NCBI GenBank assembly: GCA_947561395.2
Contig: OX387192.1
Location: 9,646,221-9,710,220 of the forward strand
Length of the DNA: 64,000 bases
Direction of reading: 5' to 3'
Source of the DNA: Buxus sempervirens
Taxonomy: Eukaryota; Streptophyta; Magnoliopsida; Buxales; Buxaceae
Numbering within the stretch: position 1 is the first letter of the stretch; every line of letters starts with the position of its first letter. The position numbers and the translations under genes are program-made. The notes below the pieces were generated by a model. The model made no database searches. It was given only the letters and a program-made list of their open reading frames with translations, and had not been told where the DNA came from. This document shows positions 12,363-22,915 of this stretch, in pieces.

Positions 12363-15300
12363 ATGAACCCTGCTGAGGAACAATCCACTGTTTCGGCTGA
12401 GGCCTTTGCTCAACTGCAAGAGCAAGTGGCAGGGATGACCAAGCTATTGGAGAATTTGTTGGCCAACCAAGCCGCTCAGGCTCAGGTGCAGGCGCAACAG
12501 GCGCAGGCGCAGGCTCAGGTTCACCAGGCTTCATCATCCCACAATGCACCACCACAGGCTCCACCCCAGACTGAACTTCCACCACCAATCCAACCTATCC
12601 CACCTCAACCTGAACTCTCTCATCCAAACCCCGAGCCTATCCTGATCCGGGAGGAGGAATCTGAATGTGAGAGGGAAAAAGAGAAAGAAAAGGAGAGACT
12701 GAGGGTAGAAGTGGAAAGAAAATTTTTGGACAAACTGGAGTCCATTCAAGAGGAACTGAAAGAAGTGAGGGGGATCAACACGTTGGGTGGTACCAACTTC
12801 CAAGATCTCTGCCTGTACCCCGACGCATGCTTACCGGCCAAATTTAAGTGCCCGGACTTTGAGAAATATGACGGCACTGGATGCCCAATGAGCCATCTGA
12901 AGCTCTACTGTGGGGCGTTATGCCAATTTGGCCGGGATGATGGCATCCTGATCCAGCTGTTCCAGAGAAGCCTAACTGGGGCAGCCTTGAGATGGTTCGC
13001 AACTGTGGACCACGGCAGAATCAGAAGGTGGAAGGACCTAGCTGATGCTTTCCTTGCTCAGTACCGTTTCAATGCAGACATCGTGCCAGATAGGTACGAT
13101 ATGATGAAAATGAGTAAGGGAAGATAAGAGACAGTCAGGCAGTATGCCAAAAGGTGGAGAGAAGCCGCCTCTCAAGTCAGGCCTCCCATGATGGAGCCAG
13201 AGATGGTTACCACCTTCATTGGCACACTGGGGCATCCATTTTACAATCACTTGGTGGGTCAGGTTACCACCAGTTTTGCTGCCCTAGTGTTAATCGCGGA
13301 TCGGATTGAAGATGGAATCAGATCCGGGCGAATCCACGACCATTCTGCCACGACTCGTCAACAGGAGCCAACTTTTGATCCTTCTGCCCAGAAGCAGAAA
13401 AATGGGGCAAGAAGGAATGGAGGAAAGAAAGAAGGGGAAATAAACATGGTACAACCCCAACCACCACAGAAACCCATCCAGATCAATATTGCTGCACCTC
13501 CACCCAGTCCAGTGCAGCCACAATCGACCTATCAAAACCCTCTTAACATTAATGTTCCTCAGGCAGCAATGCCCAACCAAAAAAGGGTATTCTCAAAAGA
13601 GGAGAGAGACACTTGGATGGCGTCCAGAAGGAGCAGGGTCCTTTCCCCTCTTCCTGTGACTCCATCCCAACTTTTGCCATCTTTGTTAAACGCAGGGTAT
13701 GTCACCCTGAAAGAACCAAATCCGAATGCTTCAAAGGGAAAGAATTTCGATCCCTCCACCACCTGTGAATACCATATGGGTGCACCAGGACACCCTACAG
13801 ACAGGTGTTGGCCATTAAAACATGCCATCCAGGATTTGATCGATCAGGGAACCCTGTTGTTTAACACAGCTGCACCCTCTCCCGCCAGGACTGACATTGG
13901 TCAGAATCCTCTGCCCCAGCATAATGGGGCTGGTCCTTCCAATTTTGTAGGGACCATCTCTTCTAGACCTAGGACTTTTGATCCCTCGCAGCTGATTGCG
14001 CCAATAGGGACGTCCGTTAGGGTCTATTTTGACCAGGAAGAGATAGAGGAACAAATCAATGTCATTTCTGGAAATAATGGAAATGGCAAGACCGCAGAGG
14101 ACATTAATGCCTCTCTAAACCGGGCCGCTTCTCTCATGGCCCAGCTTAATGTAGCCAAACCCCCTCTCATTATTAATTGTAACCATGCTGTTGCTTCCCC
14201 ACCTACTCCATCATCCAAACCACCTTTGGTCATTAATTATGACCCCACCACCGCTTCGATTACGTCTGTTTCTTCTCAGACCTTAAAATCCTCTCAACCC
14301 AAGGCACCAAGGCAATCTTCGCCTCTGGTTATTGAGGTGCCTTCTTCTAGCCTTAATCCCACATCAACTCCTGCACCAAGGTCTCATCTCCAACCCTTGG
14401 TATTTAACGTTCCTAAACCCTCCTATTCAGAAACTGCTCTACCTTGGAACTACAGCGAAGGTTATACGACCACTATCCCAGTGGCCGGGAATCAGGGTCA
14501 GGAGGAGGTAAACCTCATGACAAGATCAGGGAGGTGTGTGGAAGGAAAAGAACAAGAAAAGAAGGAGACAGAGCAAGTCCAGAAGGGGAAGGCCAAAATA
14601 GGGGAAGACACCCCTCAGGTCGACAGTAAGGAGGCAGAAGATCTCCTAAAAATACTGAAAAAAAGTGAATTCAATATTGTCGACCAATTAACCAAGGTCC
14701 CTGCCCAGATATCAATACTGGGATTATTGTTTAATTCAGAAAAGCATAGGGACTCATTAATGAAAGTACTCCAGAGCGCCCACGTGCCCAAAACAATTGA
14801 GCCAGACCAGCTCGGCACAATGATCGGCCAGATCCTATCTCACAATGTAATAAGCTTTTCAGAAAGCGAGATAAGCCCTGGTGGAGGTTATCACATGGAC
14901 CCTTTGCACATCGCTGTGCTCTGTAAGGGTAGCATGATAGCCAGGGTCCTAATTGACAATGGGTCAGCCCTAAACATCTGCCCCCTTGTAACTTTTGTGA
15001 GGCTTGGTCTGGACCAATCCAAGATAAGGCAGAACGGGAGGATTGTGAGAGCTTTCGATAGCTCCAAAACACACTCCCTGGGAGAGATTGAACTACCAAT
15101 TACCATCGGACCGAATATCTTTAATATCACATTCGAAGTAATAGATATTCCTGCTGCCTTCAATCTACTTCTGGGAAGGCCGTGGATCCACTCAGCTAGG
15201 GCTATACCCTCTACTCTTCATCAAAGAGTAAAATTTATAAAAGGCCAGAGGGTGATAACGGTCCTAGCCAAGAGTCTAGTCCCTCCCGTCATACCACCTG

Positions 15301-16142
15301 ACGTACCTTTCATTAATGTAGAATTAACGGCAGACAAAATTGCCTTTCACTCTTTTCAGTTTGAGATAGTCAACTTCATACCTGGGGGGTGTCTAAAAAA
15401 TGAGAAGTTGACATGCGCCAATAAGATGGTGGAGAAGGTCTTAAAGGATTGCAATTTCCACCCAGGGAAGGGGTTGGGAATTAACCTGCAAGGAAGGGTG
15501 ACACCCATAGAGGCACGGAGGCTAGTCCCACGAGTAGGACTAGGGATGAAAATGAGAAGATGGAAGAGGGGACCACAGAAAGAAAATGAGAGGGAAAAGA
15601 ATCAAGGAAAGTTCCCTCATTTAAGGGAAACTTTCCCGAAGCCCTCTCATACCATTCAATTGGCTCCTCCTACAGATTCCTCCAAGCCTCCGTATTTCAA
15701 TGACAACCCTTTTAGAAAACCTTTTACCTCAACCCTTCAACCTTTTATCCCCCTCTCATCCACTTTGGCGCCCAAAGCCACGGGTGAGCCTGAGCCACTG
15801 CCACAAGAGCAGCAGGATTTCACAGAGGAGACAGGGGCATTCTTTGCAATGACAGAGAATGAAGGAAGAAAGAAAGCAGAAGAAGAGGTTCCTTTTATCG
15901 ACTGGGCCTCAATCAAGATTCCTGATGAAGTCACCTCTGAACTCAGCCCCGAAGCAGAAAAGGGCAGTTTTTCAAATCCGGTAATGATGGTATCGGATCA
16001 AGAGTTTGAGGAAGAACAGGTTTGCACTATACCACCTGTTCCAGAGGGCTTTGTATTGAAAAATTGGGAAGAGACCCCTTTGACGTTTGAGGCTGCATAT
16101 GGTTGGCAATCAGCTGCGGCCTCCAAAAAAAAACTCCATTAG
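12363..16142 (+). pseudogene. Retrotransposon gag-protease, broken by one in-frame stop
   Basis: The frame encodes the capsid polyprotein and the aspartic protease that matures it. It starts at the ATG at 12363 with a Gln/Ala- and Pro-rich N-terminus, then a Glu/Lys-rich coiled coil, then a retrotransposon gag domain (LRWFATVD, FLAQYRFNADIVPDRYDMM, and QYAKRWREAA after the break). An in-frame TAA at 13125-13127 interrupts the gag domain; the same frame resumes at once and runs to the TAG at 16140-16142. Counting from the ATG at 13188, a zinc-knuckle-like CEYHMGAPGHPTDRC lies near residue 192, the protease motif VLIDNGSALNICP around residue 590 (DNG for the usual DTG/DSG) and a G-patch-like block (GKGLGINLQGRV) near residues 748-786. 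The frame ends just after a run of nine A (16125-16133), where pol overlaps in the -1 frame. As it stands it cannot make full-length Gag without readthrough. Confidence 0.9.
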
Positions 16143-19100
16143 TGGATTGCCCTTTTCCTGAAGGTTTTAATGAACCTTCATCTTCAGGAAAAGCCTCTCT
16201 AGATGGTTCTCAAAAAACCCAAAAAGATTTTTCAATTTTTTCTAGAAAATCTAAAGCTTTCAAAATGGTCCAGACTGCTTATGAGCCATATATACAGACT
16301 GAATTAGAGCAAGTTGAATACGACTTCGACCTCGAGCTCGACTTCGACCTAATGGGGATCGAAGAGGAGATCGAGGCCGAAGACGATGACCTTCCAAGAG
16401 AAATATCATATCAATTGGAACGTCACGAAAAGGGTATTCAACCTAATATTGAAGAAACCATTTCCACAAACCTGGGAACCGAAGAGGACCCAAAAATTGT
16501 AAAGATTGGTGCATGCTTGTCTGGAATGCAGCGGAGGGAAATGTCCCAATTCTTGGCTGATTACAAGGACGTGTTTGCGTGGTCTTATCGGGATATGCCA
16601 GGGTTGGATACAGACATGGTTGTACACAGGCTGCCAATCCTGCCAGGAGTAAAGCCTATTAAGCAGAAATTGAGAAGGTTGAAACCAGAATGGACTTTGA
16701 AAGTCAAAGATGAAGTGGTAAAGTAGTTTCAAGCCGGGTTTTTGGCGGTGTCCACATACCCAGATTGGCTAGCCAATATAGTCCCAGTTCCAAAGAAGGA
16801 TGGAAAAGTCAGGATGTGTGTGGATTACAGAGACTTGAACAAAGCAAGCCCGAAGGATGATTTTCCATTGCCACACATCGACATCTTGGTTGATAATACG
16901 GCAGTGCACAGCTTGTTCTCTTTTATGGATGGCTTTTCCGGATACAAACAAATCAAAATGGCAAAGGAGGATCAAGAGAAAACCGCTTTCATTACTCCTT
17001 GGGGAACCTTTCACTACACAGTCATGCCTTTCGGATTAAAGAATGCCGGGGCAACATATCAGCGAGCCATGACAGCCCTTTTTCATGATATGATCCACAA
17101 ATAGATGGAAGTCTATGTGGATGATATGATTGCCAAATCATGTGAAGAGGAAGACCACTTGATCAATCTAAAGAGGGTATTTGACCGTCTAAGGAAGTAC
17201 AGCTTAAGACTTAATCCAGCAAAGTGTGTCTTTGGAGCCACATCAGGGAAATTGTTAGGCTTCATTGTAAGCAGAAGAGGGATTGAGATAGACCCGTCTA
17301 AAGCAAAAGCAATCATTGAAATGCCATCTCCTAAGACTGAAAAAGAAGTTAGGGGTTTTTTAGGAAGAATTCAGTATATCAGCCGGTTCATAGCACAACT
17401 CACTGCTATTTGCGAGCCGATCTTTAAGCTTCTAAGGAAGAATAACCCAACTATATGGAATGAGGATTGCCAGCAAGCATTCAACAAAATAAAAGATTAT
17501 CTGTTAAATCCACCTGTTCTAGTACCACCAATCCCAGGGAAACCACTGATTCTGTATCTATCAGTTCTAGAAACATCAATGGGATGCGTATTGGGGCAGC
17601 ATGATGAAACAGGCAGAAAAGAAAAGGCTATCTACTATTTGAGCAAGAAGTTTACGGATTATGAGACAAGATATTCGTCTTTGGAAAAGACTTGCTGCGC
17701 TTTGGTCTGGGCGACTCAAAGGCTTAGGCACTATTTCTTAAGCTATTCCACTTTGCTGATCTCAAGGATGGATCCGCTAAAGTATCTGTTTGAGAAGCCG
17801 GCTTTAACTGGTAGAACAGCGAAGTGGCAGCTATTGCTTTCAGAATTCGACCTGACATATGTCACTCAGAAAGCAATCAAAGGTCAGGCAATTGCTGATC
17901 ATCTAGCTGAGCATCCATTGCCAGATTATCAACCCCTCAAAACGAATTTCCCTGATGAGGCTATCTTATTTGCTGAAGAGGAAGAAAGTGAAGACTCCTG
18001 GCAGATGTTCTTTGATGGGGCTGCAAATATGAATGGAAATGGGATCGGCGCAGTATTAGTAAAGCCAGATGGTTCACATATCCCAATCGCAGTGAAATTG
18101 AGGTTTCAGTGCACGAACAACATAGCAGAATATGAGGCATGTATAATCGGATTACAAGCTGCTCTGGACCATGATGTTCAAGAACTTGACGTATATGGAG
18201 ATTCGAGTCTTATCATCTTCCAAACAACTGGGGAATGGAAAACCAAAGATCATAAATTGATCCCATATCACCAATATTTGGAAGAAATAAGTACCAAATT
18301 TACTCGAATTTCTTTTAGCTATATGCCAAGGGCTAAGAATCAGTTTGCGGATGCTTTGGCGACATTGGCCTCAATGGTTAGTATTCCAGAAGGGGTAGAC
18401 ATACAACCACTTGAAATTGAAGTCAGAGACGAGCCAGCTTACTGTCTTGTTTTGGAAGAAGCACAAGAAACAGAAATACCATGGTTCCAAGATATCAAGA
18501 ATTTCTTGGATAATCGAAATTTTCCAGAAAGCGCTAGTCCCACTGAAAAAAGAACAATACAGAAGTTAGCAGGACAGTTCCTTCTAAGTGGTGGGCAGTT
18601 ATATAAAAGATCTTACAATAATGTTCTACTCAGATGCGTCACCAAGGTTGAAGCAGAAAGGTTGATTGAAACAGTGCACGGGGGAGTCTGTGGGCCGCAT
18701 ATGAATGGACACATGCTCGCGAGGAAAATATTGAGATTGGGATATTATTGGTCTACAATGGAGCACGATTGTTGCCTACATGTTAAGAGATGCCATTTGT
18801 GCCAAGTATACGCTGACAATAAGCATGCACCACCCAGTGAGCTGCACAGCATGACCTCTCCATGGCCTTTCTCTATGTGGGGTATTGATGTAATTGGGAT
18901 GATTTCTCCTAAAGCGTCAAATGGACACCGGTTCATTCTGGTGGCAATTGATTACTTCACAAAATGGGTTGAAGCTACTTCGTATGCAAATATCACAGGA
19001 AACCATGTTCTTAAGTTTCTGAAGCACAACATAATTTGTCGCTATGGGTTGCCAAAAGCCATAGTTTCAGACAATGCTTCAAATATTAAGAACAAGGATA

Positions 19101-19729
19101 TGAAGAAGATGTGTGAGCAGTTCCAGATAACTCATCACAAATCAGCCCCTTACAGGCCAAAGATGAATGGAGCAGTAGAAGCGGCAAATAAGAATATAAA
19201 GAAAATAATCCAGAAGATGGTGGTAAGCTATAGAGATTGGCACGAGATGTTGCCATTTGCTCTCCATGCTTACAGAACCTCGATCCGAACTTCTACTGGG
19301 GCAACGCCGTATTCCTTGGTTTATGGAACAGAGGCCGTCTTACCTGTTGAGGTAGAAATCCCTTCATTAAGAGTGCTTATGGAAACAGAGCTTGAAGAGG
19401 TTGAATGGGTTCAGTCTAGATATGAACAACTTAATTTGATAGAAGAAAAGCGGTTGAATGCGCTTTGCCATGGTCAACTGTATCAGAGGAGAATGGCCAG
19501 AGCCTACAACAAGAAAGTGAAGCCCAGAGCTTTCCAAGTGGGTAATCTAGTCTTAAAGAAAATATTACCATTTCTGGAAGACCCTCGTGGAAAGTTTAAG
19601 CCAAATTGGGAGGGACCTTATGTAGTGAAGAAGGTCTTGTCAGGAGGCGCTCTTATCTTGACAGAAATGGATGGGGCAGATTTTCCTGAGCCAATCAACT
19701 CCGATGCGGTCAAACAATATTTCCCTTGA
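16103..19729 (+). pseudogene. Retrotransposon pol (RT, two RNase H, integrase), two in-frame stops
   Basis: This encodes the enzymes that copy and integrate the element. The frame is -1 relative to gag-pro and overlaps it at A9. Reverse transcriptase runs from about 16560 to 17330 with VPVPKKDGKVRMCVDYRDLN, FMDGFSGYKQI, MPFGLKNAGATYQ and the catalytic YVDD just after 17105. In-frame TAG codons at 16724-16726 and 17102-17104 cut the RT, the second only a few codons before YVDD. In the last open part (17105-19729, 874 codons) follow a degenerate native RNase H, a second RNase H (FFDGAANMNGNGIGAVL; 18000-18360), an integrase zinc finger (CHLCQ), and the integrase core with D595, D656 and E692, giving the D-35-E spacing. 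There is no chromodomain; the protein ends soon after. The dual RNase H is typical of Tat elements. Confidence 0.93.
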
Positions 19730-20781
19730 AGGAATATCACAAAGAAATGATCCGAGGCCATTTTTCTTCATCCCTCACAAATTTTAATATCCCTAGATTA
19801 AACCAAGTTGAGCCTGTTCGTGTTTTAAAGAACCCAAACTGGAGCTTACAGTCGCGACTGGGGCAGGGTTAATAGAAAAACAAAAAGGGAAATAGCAAAG
19901 AAAGGCCAAAAGAAAAAAAAAGAAGGCCAATATTGGGAATGGGGGGTCGCATCCATTATGACTGTAAGCCCAGTTATCCCATTTTAAAGATGTTAAAATT
20001 TTGAGCCTATAATAACCTTTTTTTTCATAAACTCAACCCAGCCTTCATTTCGTCCTATCGATCAAGTCCTCGGTGATCTGGGTATATTCCTTCAAGTTCG
20101 GGAGGTTGAAAGGGCAATGACGGAATAAATAAGCCGGTCCTAGTGAAAACCGTAACAGGCACTAGGGGCAATATTGGCAGAAAGAAGGCGAAAGAAAAAA
20201 AAGAAGAAGAAGAAAGAATAAAAGAAAAGAAAGAAACAAGGAAAAGGTCACCAACCGCACTTGGGATACAGTTTGAACTAAACCGCCCTTTTTCTACGGT
20301 TTTGGCAGAAGGGCTATGCAACCGCATATTGAAGACGGTTTTGGCTAAACCGTTCTGAATGCGCGGTTTTATGCAGCAGAATTGAATTGAACAGATTTTC
20401 TGCACAGGACTGAACCAGTAGGCTGGGGCAGGCCCCCTGGAAGTGGGAAAGAAACTTGGGGATGAGTCTAAGGGTTCCAAGGGGGACGGATTGGCTTCTT
20501 CCTCATTAACTGAAATACCTTTTTTGCCCAACTTACTTCAATTCATCCAACTATATGGGATTAAAGCATCATGGACCAATTTACAATAAAAACACACAAA
20601 AATGAAAATTATATTTTGGCCGATGATGAGAAATCAGTGACTTTTCATTAAAACTGTCAGTTTTTACAAGCATATGAGAGTTCTGAGGCCAATAGTATAA
20701 AAACCTATTTTGTATTCTCTATCCTTCCACTAGTGGAGTTTCTCTTTGTACAGAAGCATAAAAAAAATACAATAAAAGGGG
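19730..20781. other. Spacer between pol and the antisense genes
   Basis: About 1 kb without a supported gene. It contains purine-rich stretches (about 19880-19930 and 20160-20250) and four palindromic sites. It would be the 3' UTR of the downstream antisense gene and of pol, so the two transcripts could overlap here. Confidence 0.6.
20253..20368. promoter_or_regulatory. Cluster of four palindromic sites after pol
   Basis: Units lie at 20253-20273 (right arm CAGTT, one mismatch), 20281-20301, 20320-20340 and 20348-20368. The three others have exact AACCG-N11-CGGTT form. No clear TATA box is adjacent on either strand. Confidence 0.8.
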
Positions 20782-22436
20782 CTAATCTCTATCCCCTAGC
20801 CTTTCCTCAAGCTCCCTGATCCGAGCCGCCTGAACCGCCACAAGCCTTTCAGCCCCCTCTGCATCTGGGTCACTGAGGAATGAGATGACGTCATCTGAGA
20901 GGGTCTGCCTGGTCCTCATATCTCTGAGCCTGGCCATGGTTTCATCATGCCGGCGCCATGCAGCTCTCACCTCAAAGCGACGGGCCTGTATCTGCTCTGA
21001 TAACCGTCTCTCCAAATCTTCCTTCTCCAATCTCAAGGTTCGGGCCTCCTCCACCCATATGAGCTGAAGCCGCCTATGAGAAGCCCGCTCGGTCTCCAAG
21101 AGGTCCTCATAGGTAGGACACGGTATAGCAGGAGGATCCACCGGTACAGAAGCGCAGCTCTGCACCTGCTCTCTAATCCAGAAGATATAGTCCTTCTCAT
21201 GCAATTTGGAGAAGACAAGACCTCTCAAGAAGCAAGCCTGCGACCACTCCTTCAATAACCGGAAGCATAGGCCCATGGTGGCTGGTGTAAGGGGACCTAT
21301 GAGCTCTTCATATCCCTGAGGTACCAGGATCCCCTGCACCTCCTCTCCAAACTGCCGGATGACCCTCAAAGGCAAGTAGAGCAAGGCAGACTTCAATCCC
21401 ATGAGCACAGCGAAGTTTTGGTCAGAGAAGCTGATCACTGTCTCGACGGAGGGCTGGTAAGCACCAGGCCATCTCACCTGGTCGTCCTGAAGAGTCCCCA
21501 AGAAAGCAAACCATCCCTGTTTGCCGCCATGTATATTGGGACACCCCCTGTTGCTCATCAAAACAGGAACGTCCAATCTGGGGAAGACGCGCCGGGTTAT
21601 CTCTTCAACCTGACTCAGGTGGTCAAGTAACCAGAGCTGCACAAAACAGGGAAGCATTTCCAACCTTAGAAAATTTCAACTTGGCAATAAAGATTACAAT
21701 TCAAAGAAAGAGGTTCAGATTTTACCTGAAGTATAGGGGCGTAGGCAAGGAAACTTTTCTGTTTCCTGTGATAGCAGTCAGTCAAGGCCTGGTATATTTC
21801 AGCCAGGATCATAGGGGCAAGCCTTTCGCGCTCCCTAACTTGACAGATGACTAAAATGAGGGATAAATCAACCTCGCTATCACCTCGGGGGAATAAAAGT
21901 TGATTGACCACTATCAAGGTCAGAGCATTGAACCGGGCCGACTGGTTGGAGCTATTTAACAGCTTCTCAGTCAAAAATGACTTGGATAGGGTCAATAGGG
22001 CGTCGGCTTCCCCTAACTCTTTCTTGTTAATCCCTAAAAAGGTGGAGGCTTCCTTTTTAAAGCTCGGTTTGAGAGGTGGGTTAACTACTTTCTTGGAAAA
22101 GCTAAGGTTGAGGATGGTTTCAACCTCCTCGACTGTAGGGGTCATCTCTTTTTCCCCAAACCTGAAGATGTTCAATTGAGGCTCCCAATGCCCAATTAGT
22201 ACCTCTATGATTTCCCATTTTAGAGGAATCTTTGGGATTGAGAGGAGGTGGCCTAGATTGGCAGAGGCCCAATCCATCTCATCTTGAGGGGTCATTGAGG
22301 AAACCCACCTCTCATAAAATGTATCTACAATGGCATACCTAGTCAAATTAGGAGGTTTGGACCTAATTTTTGGTCTAGGTGCGGGTATTTCAGGTACGGA
22401 AGATGAAGGAGGCGCAGAAGCTGAACCAGAAGCCAT
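20782..22436 (-). CDS. Antisense gene B: PMD/DUF7745-like protein, two exons
   Basis: Transcribed against gag-pol. Exon 1 runs 22436 to 21726 (237 codons from ATG, MASGSASAPP) and ends CAG before GTAAAA, phase 0. Exon 2 runs 21636 to 20782, after a good acceptor (pyrimidine-rich tract then TTTTGTGCAG), giving 284 codons and a stop, 521 residues in all. The start has an Ala/Ser/Pro-rich tail; then comes a globular region with WEIIEVLIGHWEPQLNIFRF and TVEEVETILNL, and LWLLDHL just after the splice junction, which I recognise from plant DUF7745 / plant-mobile-domain-like proteins of retroelements. The last 130 residues are charged and coiled-coil-like. Function is unknown. A TATA-like box and four palindromic sites lie directly upstream. 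The frame is fully open, unlike pol. The exon model is by eye; an acceptor nearer 21665 would put the exon out of frame. Confidence 0.75.
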
Positions 22437-22545
22437 TAACGGGCAAAAGTGGATTAAAGGCAGCTAGGAGAGAGAAAATCGCCGAAAAAGAGGGTTTCTG
22501 ACCTAAGCAATACGTCAAAATGACGTCCTGCCCGCAATTCGCGGC

Positions 22546-22555
22546 TTTAAAATAA
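22546..22555 (-). promoter_or_regulatory. TATA-like box of antisense gene B
   Basis: On the minus strand the sequence reads TTATTTTAAA. It lies 13 bp downstream of the nearest palindromic site (ends at 22568) and 110 bp upstream of the gene B ATG. A TGACGT-type inverted pair lies at about 22512-22526 between it and the ATG. Confidence 0.45.
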
Positions 22556-22567
22556 CCTAAGGGCAAA

Positions 22568-22685
22568 AACCGCATACACAGAACGGTTATGCCTGAACCG
22601 CACTTAATATGCGGTTGCATTCCCGCAAGGTTTAAAAACCGCGGAATAAGTACGGTTCTTGTACAACCGCCCTGAATGTACGGTT
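22568..22685. promoter_or_regulatory. Cluster of four palindromic sites upstream of antisense gene B
   Basis: Units with exact AACCG-N11-CGGTT lie at 22568-22588, 22596-22616, 22637-22657 and 22665-22685. They fill the 480-bp gap between antisense genes A and B and end just upstream of the TATA-like box of gene B. Confidence 0.85.
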
Positions 22686-22915
22686 TTTGCACAAAAAGGG
22701 GTTTTACTTCTTCCTTTTAATAAGTCGTGTTCCCCAGAAAATCTGTTACCTGTATAACAATTGTAACATGACAAACATACAAAAATAAGCAAAAAAAATC
22801 TACAAAAAAGAAACAAAACCAAAAAATCTTCTCTTTTCATATAAACTGCCAATGAATACATCAAGTTTATATACAAATGTCAGATAAATCCTAATCTAGA
22901 CCTATCTCTAACAGG

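Noticed and set aside
13125-17104. Programmed stop-codon readthrough in gag-pol
   Set aside because: Three separate stops (TAA, TAG, TAG) interrupt conserved domains; known readthrough uses one stop at a domain border.
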